A stretch of 10,717 bases of DNA from Hyphomicrobiales bacterium (GTDB lineage Bacteria; Pseudomonadota; Alphaproteobacteria; Rhizobiales; S144-35). Below, piece after piece: positions 1-7,058 of this stretch (positions within the stretch are counted from its first letter, which is position 1; every line of letters starts with the position of its first letter). A program made the position numbers and the translations under genes. The notes beneath the pieces are model-generated. The model was not told the DNA's origin, did not search any database, and worked only from the letters and a program-made list of their open reading frames with translations. Location of the stretch: contig WGBT01000036.1 in assembly GCA_015494185.1 (NCBI GenBank), positions 1 to 10,717 on the forward strand, written 5' to 3'.

Positions 1-610
1 TGCCCGCCCCGCCCATGGCGTCAAAGGCGAATATGTTGCATGTGCCGCCATCCCATGCCTCCAGCAGCATGGCCATCTCGCGCTCGCGGCCATAGAGTTT
101 GCGCGCATAGGTATCGGGCAGATGCTCAATATTGATCTCGGGCGGCGCCATGGCGAGCACGCCTTTGGGCTGGCCTTCTGCCTGTTCAGCGCCCAGATTG
201 CGAAACAGGCGGTCCGGGTCGTTCTTGATCTTCGGCCATTCGAGCGTCGGCAGATTGACAAAGACCGGGCCGATCAGCTTGTAAAGCCGCGAGGGCTTGC
301 CATCCTCGCCCGACAGTGGGGCCAGCGCCACGGGCACGATCTTTTCCGCCACCCGCGCCTTTTCCGCTTCGCCCAGCACCCAGTCCGAGCGGGTGGAGGT
401 TTCCGACCACAACACGATCACCTTGGCGGCCGTGTTCAGCGCCTGATTGATCTGAATGATGAAATCCTTGTCCGGCGCGTCATTCAACCGCTCGTCAAAC
501 CAGACCTCGAGGCCGGCTTTTTCAAGCATATCGCGCAGCGCGAGGGCATGGTCGATGTCGGCATGGGAATAGGAAATAAACACATCAGGCGGCTTGGTCA
601 TTCCGGTCAT
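1..610 (-). CDS. TIR domain-STAND NTPase protein, 5' part only (cut by window edge)
   Basis: Reading from ATG at 610 gives 203 residues with no stop before the window edge. Residues 8-18 (PPDVFISYSHA) are the first strand and box 1 of a TIR domain, which runs to about residue 140. RSDWVLGEAEKA followed by KIVPVAL matches the helix with the catalytic glutamate of NAD-cleaving TIR domains; that residue is E81 here and is intact. Residues near 172-203 (YGREREMAMLLEAW, then IFAFDAMGGAG) look like the entry to a STAND/NACHT/NB-ARC ATPase, and the window ends inside its Walker A loop. TIR-STAND proteins are known or suspected antiphage proteins: an NTPase/sensor part oligomerises and activates NADase activity. 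That role is inferred here, because the sensor half is not visible. The start is supported by GAGGGAG seven bases upstream; ATG at 601 is a weaker alternative. The gene has the same orientation as the next small gene but lies 176 bases away. Confidence 0.85.
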   Translation of the reverse strand, partial: MTGMTKPPDVFISYSHADIDHALALRDMLEKAGLEVWFDERLNDAPDKDFIIQINQALNTAAKVIVLWSETSTRSDWVLGEAEKARVAEKIVPVALAPLSGEDGKPSRLYKLIGPVFVNLPTLEWPKIKNDPDRLFRNLGAEQAEGQPKGVLAMAPPEINIEHLPDTYARKLYGREREMAMLLEAWDGGTCNIFAFDAMGGAG

Positions 611-634
611 GGCGGGGCTCCCTCATTGCAATGG

Positions 635-664
635 CAATAGCTGGGCATGGCTAAAGACCGTCAA
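635..664 (-). promoter_or_regulatory. Candidate promoter of the TIR-STAND gene
   Basis: On the minus strand TTGACG (664-659) is followed after 18 bases by CTATTG (640-635), close to the alphaproteobacterial sigma-70 pattern. It would give a 5' leader of roughly 20 bases ending in the GAGGGAG ribosome binding site of the TIR gene. This rests on pattern matching only. Confidence 0.4.
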
Positions 665-726
665 GCCCCGTCCGAAGCGAAAAGCCTTGGATAGCCGCGT
701 TGAGTGCACCTGAAGGGCAAACCAAG

Positions 727-760
727 GGCAAGCCGGGTTACCGTGCTGCGGCCGCTTGCC
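727..760 (-). terminator. Stem-loop downstream of the 106-residue gene
   Basis: GGCAAGC (727-733) and GCTTGCC (754-760) form a seven-pair stem around a 20-base loop, about 30 bases past the stop codon of the small minus-strand gene. No T-run follows, so a simple intrinsic terminator is doubtful. It may only stabilise the 3' end. Confidence 0.25.
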
Positions 761-786
761 GTTGGCTGCGAATGACCGTCGTCACA

Positions 787-1107
787 TCACTGTTGTGAAT
801 GAACCGCGGTTTCAGCTTGGGCGATGGCGGTGGCAAGGGCGAGGTCAAGGGCTGGATCAACGGCTGTGACACCTGCATTTCGCGAGACTTTCTGTAACTC
901 GATCAGCATGTCGCGAATATAGACCGCGGCCTGATAGCGTCCGATTTCCTCTGTCCCCAAAGACGGCTTTATCGCCGCGGTGTTTTGATGGGTTGCGATA
1001 GGTCTTTCTCCCCTTGCGGTTTGCAGCCGGGCTGCAGCGTTTTCTTCTTTGGTTAAGGATTTTGTTTTATCACCTTCGGCAATTGCTTTGTTTTGTGATC
1101 TTTTCAT
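787..1107 (-). CDS. Hypothetical protein, 106 residues
   Basis: I do not recognise the family. The N-terminal half is polar, rich in K, E, T and A, and probably disordered. The C-terminal half (from about GRYQAAVYIRDMLIELQKVS to the end) is amphipathic helical, ends AIAQAETAVHSQQ, and could be a small helical bundle; there is no signal peptide, membrane segment or cysteine motif. The frame could open at ATG 1122 (111 residues), but that codon has no ribosome binding site. ATG 1107 has TGGAG five bases upstream, so I chose 1107. The gene is transcribed divergently from topA, and its candidate promoter overlaps the topA promoter. Small helical proteins of this kind are common in alphaproteobacteria, so it is probably a real but uncharacterised gene. 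Confidence 0.6.
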   Translation of the reverse strand: MKRSQNKAIAEGDKTKSLTKEENAAARLQTARGERPIATHQNTAAIKPSLGTEEIGRYQAAVYIRDMLIELQKVSRNAGVTAVDPALDLALATAIAQAETAVHSQQ

Positions 1108-1112
1108 GCTAT

Positions 1113-1117
1113 CTCCA
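1113..1117 (-). promoter_or_regulatory. Ribosome binding site that decides the start at 1107
   Basis: TGGAG on the minus strand sits five bases before ATG 1107, while the upstream in-frame ATG at 1122 is preceded by GTTTCGTC with no purine-rich box. This favours the shorter 106-residue product. Confidence 0.6.
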
Positions 1118-1159
1118 GCCATGACGAAACGTTAAGTAAAGGATAGCGCCTCGCCATAA

Positions 1160-1188
1160 TTAATAATTAAAAATTGACATTTAGGCAA
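1160..1188 (-). promoter_or_regulatory. Candidate promoter of the 106-residue gene
   Basis: On the minus strand TTGCCT (1188-1183) and TATTAA (1165-1160) are separated by 17 bases, in the A+T-rich divergent region. Transcription would start near 1153, leaving a leader of about 45 bases. It overlaps the candidate topA promoter on the other strand. Confidence 0.4.
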
Positions 1189-1202
1189 CTCACAACTTTA
1201 AG
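1174..1202 (+). promoter_or_regulatory. Candidate topA promoter
   Basis: A perfect TTGACA (1174-1179) is followed after 17 bases by TTTAAG (1197-1202, four of six matches to TATAAT). Transcription would start near 1209 and leave a leader of about 80 bases containing two G-runs and a short ORF. The -35 box lies inside the spacer and -35 region of the divergent promoter, so the two polymerases would compete. Confidence 0.5.
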
Positions 1203-1262
1203 TAGATCGTTCTGGGGGGCACCTAAGGGGGCAATGCATCCTAACACTTCTCTGAAGGCTTC

Positions 1263-1292
1263 ATGGAAACGCAAATCACAAAACATCAATGA
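1263..1292 (+). CDS. Possible leader peptide METQITKHQ coupled to topA
   Basis: A nine-codon ORF starts at ATG 1263 and ends with TGA 1290-1292. Its stop overlaps the topA start as ATGA (1289-1292). GAAGG (1254-1258) lies four bases before its ATG, inside the perfect 11-base palindrome TGAAGGCTTCA (1253-1263). topA itself has no Shine-Dalgarno sequence, so ribosomes ending on this ORF could restart at topA. It is very short and could be chance. Confidence 0.3.
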   Translation: METQITKHQ

Positions 1293-3916
1293 ACATTGTC
1301 ATCGTCGAGTCGGCTGCGAAGGCCAAAACCATCAACAAATATCTAGGTCGTGATTTCAAGGTGCTGGCCTCGTTTGGCCATGTCCGGGATTTGCCGTCGA
1401 AAGATGGCTCGGTGGAGCCTGACAACGACTTTGCAATGCACTGGGATACGGACAGCAAGTCGGCGAAAATCCTCAAGGAGATCGCCCAGGCGGTCAAAGG
1501 GGCGGACAAGCTCATTCTTGCCACCGACCCCGATCGTGAAGGGGAGGCGATTTCTTGGCATATTTTGCAGGTGCTGGAACAACGCCGGGCGCTGAAAGGG
1601 GTCGAGGTGGAACGGGTTGCCTTCAATGCGGTGACGAAAGATGCCATCAAGGAGGCGTTGGCCCATCCCCGTTCCATTGATGAACCCCTGGTCGATGCTT
1701 ATCTAGCCCGCCGGGCGCTCGACTATCTGGTTGGTTTTACACTTTCCCCGGTGCTCTGGCGCAAATTACCAGGGTCCCGCTCCGCAGGCCGGGTGCAATC
1801 GGTGGCGTTGCGTCTGATCTGTGATCGCGAAGCCGAAATCGAGGTCTTCAAACCGCAGGAATACTGGACCATCGAGGCGCTGCTCGCCACATCGCAATCC
1901 GAAGAATTCACCGCCAAACTTTGGGGCATCGAAGGCAAGAAACTTGGCAAGTTCGATCTGCCTGACGAGACTGCGGCACAGCCTGTCAAAGCCGCCCTTG
2001 AAGCCGGCCGGTTCAAGGTTGTCTCGGTTGAGGCCAAACCGCAAAAACGCTATCCCGCGCCGCCCTTTACCACTTCAACCCTGCAACAGGAAGCATCACG
2101 CAAATTGCGTTTCAATGCGCGGCGGACCATGGATGTGGCGCAAAAACTTTATGAAGGGGTCGATCTTGGCGGCGAGACCGTGGGGCTTATCACCTATATG
2201 CGGACCGATGGGGTGCAGATCGTGCCCGAGGCCATTGCCCAGGCCCGTGACGAGATTGGCAAGCGTTTCGGTGACCGCTATCTGCCGCCCAAACCGCGGC
2301 ACTACAAGACCAAGGCAAAAAATGCCCAAGAGGCCCACGAAGCGGTGCGTCCAACCAGTTTTGCCCGCCATCCCGATGATGTCGCCCGTTATCTCGATGA
2401 CGACAGCGCAGCCCTTTACCGGCTGATTTGGCAACGCGCGGTGGCCAGCCAAATGGCCCATGCGGAATTTGAACGCACCACGGCGGAGATCGAAGCCATT
2501 GGCGGCGATGGGAAGACCTATCAGTTGCGCGCGACCGGTTCGGTGTTGAAGTTCGATGGCTTTTTGAAACTTTACCGCGAGGGCCGGGATGATGAGGCGG
2601 CCGATGCCGAGGGGGCGGATGACGGCAAACGGCTGCCGGCCTTGGCCGCAGGTGATCAGCCCGAAAAACGCAAGATCGAGGCCAAGCAACATTTCACCGA
2701 ACCGCCCCCCCGCTTTACCGAAGCCACTTTGGTGAAGAAAATGGAAGAGCTGGGGATTGGGCGTCCCTCAACCTATGCAAGCACCCTTTCGGTGCTGCGT
2801 GATCGCGGCTATGTCCGCCTAGAGAAGCGCCAACTGATTCCCGAAGGCAAGGGCCGGCTGGTGACGGCGTTTCTGGAAAGTTTTTTCAAGCGCTATGTCG
2901 AGTTCGATTTCACTGCCGATCTGGAAGAAAAACTCGATCTGATTTCCGCGGGCAAATTGAAGTGGAAAGATGTGCTGCGGGAATTTTGGCGTGATTTCAC
3001 CGCCGCTGTGGACAGCACCAAGGACTTGCGGGTCACGGAAGTTCTCGATGCGCTCAACGAGCTGCTGGCGCCTTACGTCTTCCCCCAAACCAAGGATGGC
3101 AGCGATCCCCGCAAATGCCCCGCCTGCGAAACCGGCACCCTGAGCTTGAAGGTCAGCCGTTTTGGCGCCTTTGTCGGTTGCTCGAACTATCCTGAATGCG
3201 GCTTCACCCGGCAATTCGCCAGCGGCCAGGAAAACGAAACTCAACCCGCACTCGGCGAACCCAAATTGCTCGGCATCGATCCTGAATCGGGCAGCGAGAT
3301 CACCTTGCGCACCGGCCGTTTCGGACCCTATATCCAAATTGGGGAAGCGGTCAAGAAGGGGGATAAACCCAAGCGGGTTGCCATTCCCAAAGGCTGGGAT
3401 CCGCAAGCGGTTGATCTGGAAAAGGCATTGAAACTGCTTTCTTTGCCCCGTGAAATCGGCACGCATCCCGAAACCGGCAAGATGATCACCGCCAATTTTG
3501 GCCGCTATGGCCCTTATGTGATGCATGAGGGCACCTATGCCAATCTCGATTCCCCTGATGAGGTTTTTACCATCGGGATCAACCGGGCGGTCACGCTGCT
3601 TGCGGAAAAGGCGAAGAAAGGCGGCAGCCGGCGCACCGCCCAGGCGCTGAAAGAATTGGGCGAACACCCAGATCTGGGCGGGCCAGTACAGGTGATGTCG
3701 GGACGTTATGGCCCTTATGTCAAGCACGGCAAAATCAACGCCACCCTTCCGCGGGGAACCGAGCCGGAAGAGGTGACCATGGAAATGGCGCTTGAGCTGA
3801 TCAACGAAAAGGCAGCCAAATCGGCCAGCAAATCAACGGCCAAAAAGAAGGCTGCCACCAAAAAGACGGCAACGAAGAAGGCGACGGCGAAAAAGAAAAC
3901 CAGCAGCAAAACCTAA
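1289..3916 (+). CDS. topA: DNA topoisomerase I (type IA, omega protein)
   Basis: This cytoplasmic enzyme relaxes negatively supercoiled DNA by cutting one strand through a 5'-phosphotyrosine and passing the other strand. The 875-residue product starts with the TOPRIM domain (MNIVIVESAAKAKTINKYLG; first acidic residue E7). The metal-binding triad is in TDPDREGE (D80, D82, E84). GRVQSVALRLI and the catalytic ITYMRTD (Y303) follow. One four-cysteine zinc ribbon is present (C610, C613, C631, C637). After it come three GR(F/Y)GPY-type C-terminal repeats near 676, 738 and 805, and a tail of about 35 residues made mostly of K, A, T and S. A single zinc ribbon plus GPY repeats and a basic tail is the layout I expect in alphaproteobacteria, unlike the E. 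coli C-terminus. The usual proline of VESPAKAK is alanine. The start at 1289 puts the TOPRIM strand at the very N-terminus, as in relatives, although no Shine-Dalgarno precedes it. Confidence 0.98.
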   Translation: MNIVIVESAAKAKTINKYLGRDFKVLASFGHVRDLPSKDGSVEPDNDFAMHWDTDSKSAKILKEIAQAVKGADKLILATDPDREGEAISWHILQVLEQRRALKGVEVERVAFNAVTKDAIKEALAHPRSIDEPLVDAYLARRALDYLVGFTLSPVLWRKLPGSRSAGRVQSVALRLICDREAEIEVFKPQEYWTIEALLATSQSEEFTAKLWGIEGKKLGKFDLPDETAAQPVKAALEAGRFKVVSVEAKPQKRYPAPPFTTSTLQQEASRKLRFNARRTMDVAQKLYEGVDLGGETVGLITYMRTDGVQIVPEAIAQARDEIGKRFGDRYLPPKPRHYKTKAKNAQEAHEAVRPTSFARHPDDVARYLDDDSAALYRLIWQRAVASQMAHAEFERTTAEIEAIGGDGKTYQLRATGSVLKFDGFLKLYREGRDDEAADAEGADDGKRLPALAAGDQPEKRKIEAKQHFTEPPPRFTEATLVKKMEELGIGRPSTYASTLSVLRDRGYVRLEKRQLIPEGKGRLVTAFLESFFKRYVEFDFTADLEEKLDLISAGKLKWKDVLREFWRDFTAAVDSTKDLRVTEVLDALNELLAPYVFPQTKDGSDPRKCPACETGTLSLKVSRFGAFVGCSNYPECGFTRQFASGQENETQPALGEPKLLGIDPESGSEITLRTGRFGPYIQIGEAVKKGDKPKRVAIPKGWDPQAVDLEKALKLLSLPREIGTHPETGKMITANFGRYGPYVMHEGTYANLDSPDEVFTIGINRAVTLLAEKAKKGGSRRTAQALKELGEHPDLGGPVQVMSGRYGPYVKHGKINATLPRGTEPEEVTMEMALELINEKAAKSASKSTAKKKAATKKTATKKATAKKKTSSKT

Positions 3917-3949
3917 CAAATCGACAGGGACTCCGATCAGGGGCGCGTC

Positions 3950-4123
3950 ATGGAAGGAAAGGACGGGTTCAAGCCAGCAAAGGGGGCCGGAAAAATCGAC
4001 ATTAAACATCTCTCAATGGCAAAGAAGAGCGAAAACGTGGTGCCATCAGTTCAGCCGGCCACCAGTCCAGCAAGCCAGCAGCCTGTGATCAACAACCAGC
4101 AAAATGACACGTTCGAAGAGTAA
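3950..4123 (+). CDS. Possible 57-residue ORF between topA and rnr
   Basis: An ATG at 3950, with CAGGGG six bases upstream, opens 57 codons that end at TAA 4121-4123. It runs 20 bases into the rnr coding sequence in another frame. The product starts MEGKDGFKPAKGAGK, is hydrophilic, rich in Q, N, S and P towards its end, and finishes NDTFEE. I recognise no family. The 187-base topA-rnr gap would otherwise be empty, and rnr has no Shine-Dalgarno of its own, so the ORF could couple rnr translation to topA mRNA. Against it, third positions show little GC bias. It may be chance. Confidence 0.3.
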   Translation: MEGKDGFKPAKGAGKIDIKHLSMAKKSENVVPSVQPATSPASQQPVINNQQNDTFEE

Positions 4124-6425
4124 GACCAAGGGAAAGACAAGGGCAGGGACATCGCCCCCCGCACCGCTTCCCGATAAACAACAAATCCTCGACTTCATCC
4201 AATCCGCAAAGGGCAAGGTTGGCAAGCGTGAGATCGGCCGAGCCTTTGGGCTTCGCGGCGGGCAGAAAATCGAGTTGAAACGGCTGCTCAAAGAGATGGC
4301 CGAGGAAGGCTTGATCGCCTCTCCCCGCAAACATATTCGCCCGTTGGGCCAGCTGCCGGCAACGACCGTGATCGAAGTCATCGATCACGACCGCTATGGG
4401 GAATTGATTGGTGTTCCGACCCGGTGGGATGAGCTGAGCGAAGGGCCGCTGCCCCGGGTGTTGATCTCGCCCATGGGCCGCAAACAAGGCGCAACCGCTG
4501 CGCCTGGTATCGGGGACCGGTTGTTGGTGCGGATTTCTCCGCTTAAGGGAGAGGCTGCCGAGGGGCTGCGCTGGCAGGCACGGGTCATCAAAAATCTAGG
4601 GGTAAAAAAACAGCCGCGGAAAGCCCTGGGCGTCTTTCGCGAAGACCGCAATGGTTCTGGCCGCATCGAGCCGATCGACCGCAAGGCCATGAAAGAATGG
4701 CTGATCCCGCAAGCCGAGCGCGGCGGCGCTCAATCCGGTGAATTGGTCGAGTTCGAACCGCTGCCCCGGCAACGCCGTTTCGGCCTGCCGCAAGCGCGCA
4801 TCACCAAACGCCTGGGCCACCCGGAAGATGAACGGCAGCTCAGCCTGATCGCCATTCACCGGCATCAGATTCCCTTGGAGTTTCCGGCAACGGTGCTCGC
4901 CGAGCTCGATGCCTTGCCCGAACCATCGTTGACAGGCCGCACCGATCTGCGCGAAGTCCCGTTTATCACCATCGATCCGCCGGATGCACGGGATCATGAT
5001 GATGCGATTTTTGCCAAAGCCGATCCTGATCCTGAAAATCCCGGCGGGCATATCATCATGGTCGCGATTGCCGATGTGGCGCATTATGTCCGGCCCCATT
5101 CGGAACTGGACCGGGAGGCGCTCAAACGGGGCAATTCGGTCTATTTCCCCGATCGTGTGGTGCCCATGCTGCCAGAACGTTTGTCTGCGGATCTGTGCTC
5201 GCTCAAAGCAGGGGAAGAACGTCCCTGTCTGGTGGTTCAGATGGTATTCGACAAGGCGGGGCAGAAAAAAAGCCACCATTTCATGCGGGCCATGATCCGC
5301 TCCCATGCGGGCCTCAACTATCAGCAGGCGCAAAAGGCCATTGACGGCCACCCCGATGCGCTCACAGCCCCCTTGTTGGAGCCGGTGCTCAAACCGCTTT
5401 GGGCGGCCTATCAGACGCTTGCCCAGGCGCGCGGCAAACGCGGCCCCTTGGAACTCGATTTGCCGGAGCGCAAAATCCATTTGGGCGATGATGGCCATGT
5501 GGAGCGCATTTCGATCCCGCCGCGGCTGACCGCGCATCGGTTGGTCGAAGAATTCATGATCCAGGCCAATGTCAGTGCCGCAGAAACTTTGGTTGCGAAA
5601 AACAGCCCGCTGATCTATCGCGTTCATGACGCGCCATCGCGGGAAAAAGTGCGGTCACTTTCGGACTTTCTGCAAAGCCTCGACCTGCAATTGCCCCGCA
5701 AAGGGGTGTTGTTGCCAGAACATTTCAACCGTATTCTCGGCCAGGCCCAAGGGCGCGAATTTGAACAGCTTGTCAATGAAACAATTCTGCGGGCGCAGTC
5801 TCAGGCTGAATACAGTCCGGAAAATCTCGGGCATTTCGGTCTGAATTTGCGTCACTATGCCCATTTCACTTCGCCGATCCGCCGCTATGCCGATCTTGTT
5901 GTTCACCGCGCCCTTATTCGTGCGTTGAAGTTGCCAACCAATGGGGGCGGTTACGACGGTTTACCTCAAATCGATCCGGAACAATTGGCCGCCATTGCCA
6001 AGGCGATTTCTGACACGGAACGGCGGGCAATGGCCGCGGAACGGGAAACCATCGACCGGCTTATTGCCTATTATCTCGCTGAACAGGTTGGTGCTCATTT
6101 CACCGGGCGGATTTCTGGAGTGACCAGAGCCGGCTTGTTTGTGCGCCTCGATGAAACCGGTGCTGACGGCTTCATTCCCGCGCGCACCATGGGAGATGAC
6201 TATTTTGTCTATGATGAAGACAGGCAGGCCCTTGTCGGCAAATGGAGTGGTGCGGCTTACCGTTTGGGTGATCCGGTAGAAGTCCGCCTGGCAGAAGCCA
6301 TTCCAACGGCTGGCGCCTTGCGATTCGAACTGTTGACAGCTGGCAAGATCGAGCCTTTTCAGCCCCGCCGCAAGGCTAAATCGGGCGGTTCCCAGCGCCG
6401 CGCCAAACGCCGCAGAAGTCATTGA
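4104..6425 (+). CDS. rnr: Ribonuclease R (RNB-family 3'-5' exoribonuclease)
   Basis: RNase R degrades RNA processively from the 3' end, including structured RNA, and takes part in rRNA and tmRNA-linked quality control. The 773-residue product has a lysine-rich N-terminus, then a winged-helix domain at about 24-70 (KQQILDFIQSAKGKVGKREI). Cold-shock-like RNA-binding domains follow, then the RNB catalytic domain. IDPPDARDHDDA gives the four metal-binding aspartates D291, D297, D299 and D300, spaced as in RNase II (201, 207, 209, 210). HYAHFTSPIRRYADLVVHR (T589-D597 region) is the second RNB signature. The S1 domain starts near 668 (GRISGVTRAGLFVRLDETGADGFIP), and the tail is strongly basic. ATG 4104 is the first start in the frame after a stop at 4086, and no Shine-Dalgarno is seen. 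It lies downstream of topA on the same strand and is probably cotranscribed. Confidence 0.97.
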   Translation: MTRSKSKTKGKTRAGTSPPAPLPDKQQILDFIQSAKGKVGKREIGRAFGLRGGQKIELKRLLKEMAEEGLIASPRKHIRPLGQLPATTVIEVIDHDRYGELIGVPTRWDELSEGPLPRVLISPMGRKQGATAAPGIGDRLLVRISPLKGEAAEGLRWQARVIKNLGVKKQPRKALGVFREDRNGSGRIEPIDRKAMKEWLIPQAERGGAQSGELVEFEPLPRQRRFGLPQARITKRLGHPEDERQLSLIAIHRHQIPLEFPATVLAELDALPEPSLTGRTDLREVPFITIDPPDARDHDDAIFAKADPDPENPGGHIIMVAIADVAHYVRPHSELDREALKRGNSVYFPDRVVPMLPERLSADLCSLKAGEERPCLVVQMVFDKAGQKKSHHFMRAMIRSHAGLNYQQAQKAIDGHPDALTAPLLEPVLKPLWAAYQTLAQARGKRGPLELDLPERKIHLGDDGHVERISIPPRLTAHRLVEEFMIQANVSAAETLVAKNSPLIYRVHDAPSREKVRSLSDFLQSLDLQLPRKGVLLPEHFNRILGQAQGREFEQLVNETILRAQSQAEYSPENLGHFGLNLRHYAHFTSPIRRYADLVVHRALIRALKLPTNGGGYDGLPQIDPEQLAAIAKAISDTERRAMAAERETIDRLIAYYLAEQVGAHFTGRISGVTRAGLFVRLDETGADGFIPARTMGDDYFVYDEDRQALVGKWSGAAYRLGDPVEVRLAEAIPTAGALRFELLTAGKIEPFQPRRKAKSGGSQRRAKRRRSH

Positions 6426-6534
6426 CTTTCAAATTCCTTTTTCCCCGTTCCCGGCCTGAAAAAAGACTGTCAACCGCGATCGCTGGCCAAGATTGCCGCA
6501 TTGCGTCAAATTGGTGCGCTTCGCAAAATTTTCT

Positions 6535-6563
6535 TTGCGGGAAAACCGCAATCTGCCTATATA
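6535..6563 (+). promoter_or_regulatory. Candidate promoter of the DUF983 gene
   Basis: TTGCGG (6535-6540), a 17-base spacer and TATATA (6558-6563) form a good sigma-70-like promoter in the 144-base gap after rnr. The start point would fall at or next to ATG 6570, implying a leaderless mRNA. The same -35 box is one arm of a short hairpin, TTGCGG-GAAAA-CCGCAA (6535-6551). Confidence 0.45.
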
Positions 6564-6569
6564 AGCGGC

Positions 6570-7058
6570 ATGTTGAAAATAACGAGACATGGACAGCGGC
6601 TTGAGGGTAATTTGCGGCATCCCAAGCGGGATCGCATCAAAGCAATGTTGCGTGGGGCTAAAATGAAATGTCCCAGTTGTGGTCAAGGCGCGCTGTTTTG
6701 GAAATATCTGAAAACCGTTGAAACCTGCGGTCATTGTGGTGAGCCGTTGCATTATCATCGCGCCGATGATGCCCCGGCCTATTTCACCATTTTCGCGGTC
6801 GGTCATCTGGTGTTGCCGCCCGTTATTGCTTTGGATATGGCGTTTGATTTGCCGATGTGGCTCTTTTTGGCTTTATGGGTGCCGCTGACAGTATTGGCCA
6901 CGATTATTCTGTTGCCGATGATCAAGGGGGCTATCGTGGGGTTGCAATGGGCGCTTTATATGCACGGTTTTGATCCCGATGAGCGGGGCAAAACCGATCC
7001 GCATATTGATACGGAGCTGGTGGAGCCATCCCGTGAGCTCAGTCGTCAAGCATCATGA
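6570..7058 (+). CDS. DUF983 family zinc-ribbon membrane protein
   Basis: The 162-residue product has a basic N-terminus and then a four-cysteine zinc ribbon, CPSCGQG...TCGHCG (C34, C37, C53, C56). HYHRADDAPAY follows, then two hydrophobic segments at about 71-92 and 96-117, and the end motif KGAIVGLQWALYMHGFDP. These are hallmarks of DUF983, an inner-membrane family of unknown biochemical role. Members commonly sit in alphaproteobacteria near rnr or near cytochrome oxidase genes. I chose ATG 6570 as the first ATG. The frame stays open to TTG 6501, which has little support. TTG 6612 with GAGGG four bases upstream, or ATG 6645, would still keep the zinc ribbon. Its TGA stop overlaps an ATG (7055-7058) that opens only a 16-codon ORF. 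Confidence 0.85.
   Translation: MLKITRHGQRLEGNLRHPKRDRIKAMLRGAKMKCPSCGQGALFWKYLKTVETCGHCGEPLHYHRADDAPAYFTIFAVGHLVLPPVIALDMAFDLPMWLFLALWVPLTVLATIILLPMIKGAIVGLQWALYMHGFDPDERGKTDPHIDTELVEPSRELSRQAS

Noticed and set aside
122..640. 172-codon plus-strand frame
   Set aside because: It is antisense to the TIR-STAND gene, whose domain motifs are unmistakable, and its own product shows no family pattern.
1108..1122. Longer start (ATG 1122) for the small minus-strand gene
   Set aside because: It has no ribosome binding site, while ATG 1107 has TGGAG at good spacing.
2819..3727. 302-codon minus-strand frame inside topA
   Set aside because: It is a shadow of topA, which has all expected motifs in frame; the antisense product has no recognisable domain.
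4596..5627. 343-codon minus-strand frame inside rnr
   Set aside because: It is antisense to the RNB domain of rnr and shows no independent start signal or domain.
6501..6569. N-terminal extension of the DUF983 protein to TTG 6501
   Set aside because: It has no ribosome binding site, the sequence contains a promoter-like site, and the extension adds nothing typical of the family.
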